This document shows positions 41,984 through 44,928 of a stretch of 44,928 nt of DNA, piece by piece; position 1 is the stretch's first letter; each line of letters starts with the position of its first letter. The stretch is taken from assembly GCA_035627835.1 (NCBI GenBank), contig DASPKX010000117.1:1-44928 (forward strand). Direction: 5' to 3'. Under the pieces are notes generated by a model. It made no database searches. It was not told the DNA's origin and saw only the letters and a list, made by a program, of their open reading frames with translations. The position numbers and the translations under genes were made by a program. Source of the DNA: DASPKX01 sp035627835. GTDB taxonomy: Bacteria > Verrucomicrobiota > Verrucomicrobiia > Limisphaerales > SXQI01.

Positions 41984-42912
41984 TGTTGAGGCTGCTAACA
42001 CTACTCTTCCTGGCCGCGACGCAGCTTCTGGCCGCTGAGTGGACGCTCGCGCCTTCTGCGACAGTGACGAGCGGCGGCATTTTCTTGAGCGATCTAGTGA
42101 CGGCAAGTGAAGGCGGCGCAGTTCCGAAGTTGCTTCTGACCAATGCGCCATCCTTCCACCGCCCTGCCCTGCTGACTCGGCCCCAAGTGGAGGAGTTAAT
42201 GAAAGCTGCGGATAGCAGCCTGAAGGATGTGAGGCTCACGGGGCCTGCGCGCGTAAAAGTGAGCCGAAAGGCGATGCCGCTCCAGGAAGACGAGTTGCTG
42301 GCGCTCTTGGCCGACGCCTTAAGAACCGCGTTAAGCATTCGAACAGGGGACTTGGAGCTGCGCGCAGTTCGTCCCTGGACGCCCATCGCGGTGGCGGATG
42401 AACCATTGACGGTGCGGCTTTCCGACCTTCCAACGTCCGGTTTGTCCGCGCACATGATTCTTAGATTCGAAGTGAGCGCAGGGGATGAGCGCATGGGAAC
42501 ATTCTCCTTGGCGGTGAAAGTGCAGCACTGGTCGGACGTTTACGTTGCTGACGCCGCTTTAGTGCGCGGCCAGTCCCTTCGCGATGCGCCTTTGCGGACG
42601 GAACGAAGAGACTTGCTGACGACGCGGGACGCTCTCCTGCAGCTTCCCTCTGAGGCAGCGAATATTGAGCTGGCGGAGAATATTCGCCCTGGATCCCTGC
42701 TGACCAGCCGGTCGCTTCGGCTCCGCACCGTTGTTCGCCGCGGGCGAGTGGTGGACGCTTTGTACACCGAGAGTGGAATGAAGATTTCGGCGCGCGTGGA
42801 GGCTTTGGAGGACGGTGTGCCGGGGCAAATCGTTCGCGTGCGGAATCTCCGCTCGAAGCGGGAGCTGAAAGGAAAGGTTCAGGATGAGCAAACGATATTG
42901 GTCATGTTTTAA
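41983..42912 (+). CDS. flgA: P-ring assembly chaperone FlgA
   Basis: The 309-residue protein has a signal peptide (MLRLLTLLFLAATQLLA) and a C-terminal SAF-type domain (VADAALVRGQSLRDAPLRTERRDLLT ... LAENIRPGSLLTSRSLRLRTVVRRG ... SARVEALEDGVPGQIVRVRNLRSKRELKGKVQDEQTILVMF). FlgA assists FlgI assembly in the periplasm. It is longer than E. coli FlgA (about 220 residues). The ATG overlaps the flgG stop by 1 nt; the end overlaps flgH by 29 nt. Confidence 0.93.
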   Translation: MLRLLTLLFLAATQLLAAEWTLAPSATVTSGGIFLSDLVTASEGGAVPKLLLTNAPSFHRPALLTRPQVEELMKAADSSLKDVRLTGPARVKVSRKAMPLQEDELLALLADALRTALSIRTGDLELRAVRPWTPIAVADEPLTVRLSDLPTSGLSAHMILRFEVSAGDERMGTFSLAVKVQHWSDVYVADAALVRGQSLRDAPLRTERRDLLTTRDALLQLPSEAANIELAENIRPGSLLTSRSLRLRTVVRRGRVVDALYTESGMKISARVEALEDGVPGQIVRVRNLRSKRELKGKVQDEQTILVMF

Positions 42913-43510
42913 AACGACGGCTCTGGCGCTGTTATGCGCGGGGCTTCCGCTTCAAGCGCAGTCACTTTGGCAGCATCAATCAGCGCGCCCTTTGGTCGCA
43001 GACAAACGCGCCGCCGCAGTTGGCGACATCCTCACGGTCGTCATTCAGGAGAGCAACTCCGCCTCGAAAGATAATAACACTCAAACAGCGAAACGGAGCA
43101 GCATCGACGCGAGCATCGCCAGTTTGTTCTTCAGCCCGGCTGCGAGCAAATTTGGAACCAAAGGCGGACAGCTTCCCGCGCTGAAAACCGATGCGAAACA
43201 GGAGTTCACCGGCGGCGGGAAGATCAGCAACACTGAGAAGATGACCGCGCGCATCGCCGTGCGCGTGATCGATGTGCTTCCGAATGGGAATCTGGTCATA
43301 GAAGGGGTGCGGCAAATCGCCTTTTCAGGAGAGACCCAGGACGCGGTGCTGAGGGGGGTCGTCCGCAAGGAGGATGTCACCTCCAGCAACACGATCTTCA
43401 GCTATCAGATTGCTGACGCGACGATTAAGTACATTTCCAAAGGGACGGTGAGCGACAATCAGCGCAAAGGTTGGTTCACCAAGGTTTGGGATAAAGTCAC
43501 CCCTTTCTAA
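42884..43510 (+). CDS. flgH: Flagellar L-ring protein FlgH
   Basis: The 208-residue protein builds the outer-membrane L ring: SLWQ at the mature start, AAAVGDILTVVIQESNSASKDNNTQT, VRVIDVLPNGNLVIEGVRQIAFSGETQDAVLRGVVRKEDVTSSNTIFSYQIADATIKYISKGTVSDNQRKGW. FlgH is normally a lipoprotein. Here the signal region (ALALLCAGLPLQAQ) has Cys18 preceded by Leu-Leu, a poor lipobox, so it may be processed by signal peptidase I after AQA/Q instead. The start lies inside flgA. Confidence 0.95.
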   Translation: MSKRYWSCFKTTALALLCAGLPLQAQSLWQHQSARPLVADKRAAAVGDILTVVIQESNSASKDNNTQTAKRSSIDASIASLFFSPAASKFGTKGGQLPALKTDAKQEFTGGGKISNTEKMTARIAVRVIDVLPNGNLVIEGVRQIAFSGETQDAVLRGVVRKEDVTSSNTIFSYQIADATIKYISKGTVSDNQRKGWFTKVWDKVTPF

Positions 43511-43511
43511 A

Positions 43512-44612
43512 ATGGCTCGCCTTCTCTTCATCCTGCTGCTGGGCTGCACCACGGCCTCAAGTTTTGCGGTCGCGTCCCGCATTAAGGATCTCGTGATGAT
43601 CTCGGGCGTTCGCGAGAATCAGTTGGTAGGCTACGGCCTCGTCGTCGGTTTAGCTGGGGACGGGGATAAGGATCCGCTCTACACGATTCAGGCAGTGGCG
43701 AACATGCTCCAGCGCTTCGGGATCACAGTGCCGGCGTCTACGCTTTCCTCCAAGAACGTCGCAGCAGTCGTGGTCACAGCGGACATTCGGCCTTACATGC
43801 GCTCAGGAACACGCCTGGATGTGACCGTCGCCGCCATGGGTGATGCGAAGAGCCTCCAAGGCGGTGTGCTTCTGCAAACTCCGCTCCTCGGCGCAGACGG
43901 AAAGACTTACGCTGTCGCGCAAGGTGCGCTGGCCGTCGGCGGTTTCTCAGCCGGCAGCTCTGGTGGTGGAGGCGCAAATGTGCAGAAGAACCATCCCACT
44001 GTGGCGCAGATCGCGGGTGGCGCGATTGTGGAAGCGGAAATCCCAATGCAACTCATGCAGGATGGGCGCGTCAACTTCCTGCTGCGCGAACCAGATTTCA
44101 CAAGCGCAGCGCGGATGGCGGAAGCGATCAACAAAGTGTACCCCGACCTTGCGCAAGCTGTGGACCCCACCACGGTCAGCGTCAAGGTTCCGCCGGGATG
44201 GGAAGGAACACCGGTGGATTTTGTCGCCCGAGTGGAATCGATCGAAGTCACCCCAGATATGGCCGCGCGCATTATCATTAACGAGCGCACCGGCACGATT
44301 GTGGCCACGTCGAATATCAAGATCGCGGCATGCGCCGTGGCGCATGGCGAACTCACCATAACCATTGCTTCGAGCCTGGATGTCTCTCAACCGGCTCCCT
44401 TCAGCCAAACCGGCTCCACAACGGTCACGCCCAGAACCGACACCAAAGTCACCGAGGCCAATTCCGCCCTGATTCCCCTGCCTGAAATGCCAAGCATCGA
44501 AAAAGTCGCGGCGGCATTAAACGCGTTGGGCGTTGGTCCGCGCGATGTGATGTCAATTTTCCAAGCCATGAAACAAGCTGGCGCTCTTCAGGCCGAACTC
44601 ATACTTCGCTAA
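43512..44612 (+). CDS. flgI: Flagellar P-ring protein FlgI
   Basis: The 366-residue protein has a signal peptide (to about 20) and the family start SRIKDLVMISGVRENQLVGYGLVVGLAGDGDKD, MLQRFGITVPASTLSSKNVAAVVVTADI, and the C-terminal part NALGVGPRDVMSIFQAMKQAGALQAELILR. It forms the periplasmic P ring around the distal rod. Length is typical. It starts 1 nt after flgH and overlaps the next ATG by 1 nt. Confidence 0.97.
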   Translation: MARLLFILLLGCTTASSFAVASRIKDLVMISGVRENQLVGYGLVVGLAGDGDKDPLYTIQAVANMLQRFGITVPASTLSSKNVAAVVVTADIRPYMRSGTRLDVTVAAMGDAKSLQGGVLLQTPLLGADGKTYAVAQGALAVGGFSAGSSGGGGANVQKNHPTVAQIAGGAIVEAEIPMQLMQDGRVNFLLREPDFTSAARMAEAINKVYPDLAQAVDPTTVSVKVPPGWEGTPVDFVARVESIEVTPDMAARIIINERTGTIVATSNIKIAACAVAHGELTITIASSLDVSQPAPFSQTGSTTVTPRTDTKVTEANSALIPLPEMPSIEKVAAALNALGVGPRDVMSIFQAMKQAGALQAELILR

Positions 44613-44928
44613 TGAATCTGTCAATCAACTCCAGAGCTTCCGGCCCGCAGTTGCCTCCTGAGCGCCTCGCCAAGGCCGAGGGAATTTCCGACGATGAAAA
44701 GGTCGATGAGCTTGCCAGGCAATTTGAGGCCGTCCTTTTGCGAAAGATTATCACCGAGTCACAAAAGCCTTTGCTCGGACCCGGAATGATGAGCACGAGC
44801 GGACCCAATGGTGTTTACCAGGATCTGATGGTCTCACGACTGGCGGATGACCTTGCCCACACGAACTCATTTGGCCTCGCTGAATCGCTCAAGGCACAAC
44901 TCACCCGCCAGAACACCGTGCAGAAGCC
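44612..44928 (+). CDS. flgJ: FlgJ-like rod-binding protein, N-terminal part, runs off right edge
   Basis: The ATG at 44612 overlaps the flgI stop (TAATG). The 105 visible residues include the rod-binding domain LARQFEAVLLRKIITESQKPL (about 35-55), then GVYQDLMVSRLADDLAHTNSFGLAESL. This is the rod-cap domain of FlgJ, which sits after flgI in most clusters. Whether a C-terminal muramidase domain follows, as in enterobacteria, cannot be seen. Confidence 0.88.
   Translation, partial: MNLSINSRASGPQLPPERLAKAEGISDDEKVDELARQFEAVLLRKIITESQKPLLGPGMMSTSGPNGVYQDLMVSRLADDLAHTNSFGLAESLKAQLTRQNTVQK

Overview
The window looks like chromosomal DNA of a motile, diderm bacterium, most plausibly Verrucomicrobiota (PVC group). 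This rests on flagellar L- and P-ring genes (outer membrane plus peptidoglycan), a very long Rhs/YD-repeat surface protein fused to cadherin-, PKD- and LamG-like modules, and palindromic intergenic repeats of a type I associate with that phylum. The taxonomic call is inference; no rRNA or tRNA gene is present.

Region A (1-15.9 kb, minus strand) is a polymorphic-toxin locus. A 4,973-residue secreted Rhs protein (888-15809) ends in a variable C-terminal domain of about 201 residues carrying a PD-(D/E)xK-like nuclease signature. Two bases after its stop codon begins a 193-residue protein with a compact formylglycine-generating-enzyme (SUMF1)-like fold, a candidate immunity protein. A few bases after that gene, and running off the left edge, lies a second fragment of the same Rhs core. 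The layout (main rhs, toxin tip, small gene, displaced core fragment) matches the known organisation of rhs loci with orphan tips.

Region B (15.8-17.4 kb) is a gap with two copies of a palindromic repeat, then an HDOD-domain gene (minus strand) and a divergent promoter region with two FliA (sigma-28)-like promoters facing opposite ways.

Region C (17.4-21.0 kb, plus strand) is an apparent four-gene operon: a Pro/Ala-rich exported protein, a TPR protein, a FlgN-like chaperone and a sigma-54-dependent NtrC-type response regulator.

Region D (21.1-44.9 kb, plus strand) is the flagellar cluster, in three transcription units that each begin with a clear sigma-54 promoter (GG-N10-GC). They are flgB-flgC-fliE-F-G-H-I-J-motE-fliK-flgD-flgE-fliL-M-N-O-P-Q-R-flhB-flhA (about 16 kb, nearly all genes overlapping or abutting); small membrane protein-fliA-motA-motB-small CxC protein; and flgF-flgG-flgA-flgH-flgI-flgJ (runs off the right edge). 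Filament, hook-junction, FlhF/FlhG and chemotaxis genes are not in the window.

The promoters suggest a closed regulatory circuit: regulator plus sigma-54 activates fliA, and FliA activates the operon that contains the regulator. All three sigma-54 promoters and the HDOD sigma-28 promoter sit so close to their start codons that the transcripts would be leaderless or have leaders of about 10 nt.
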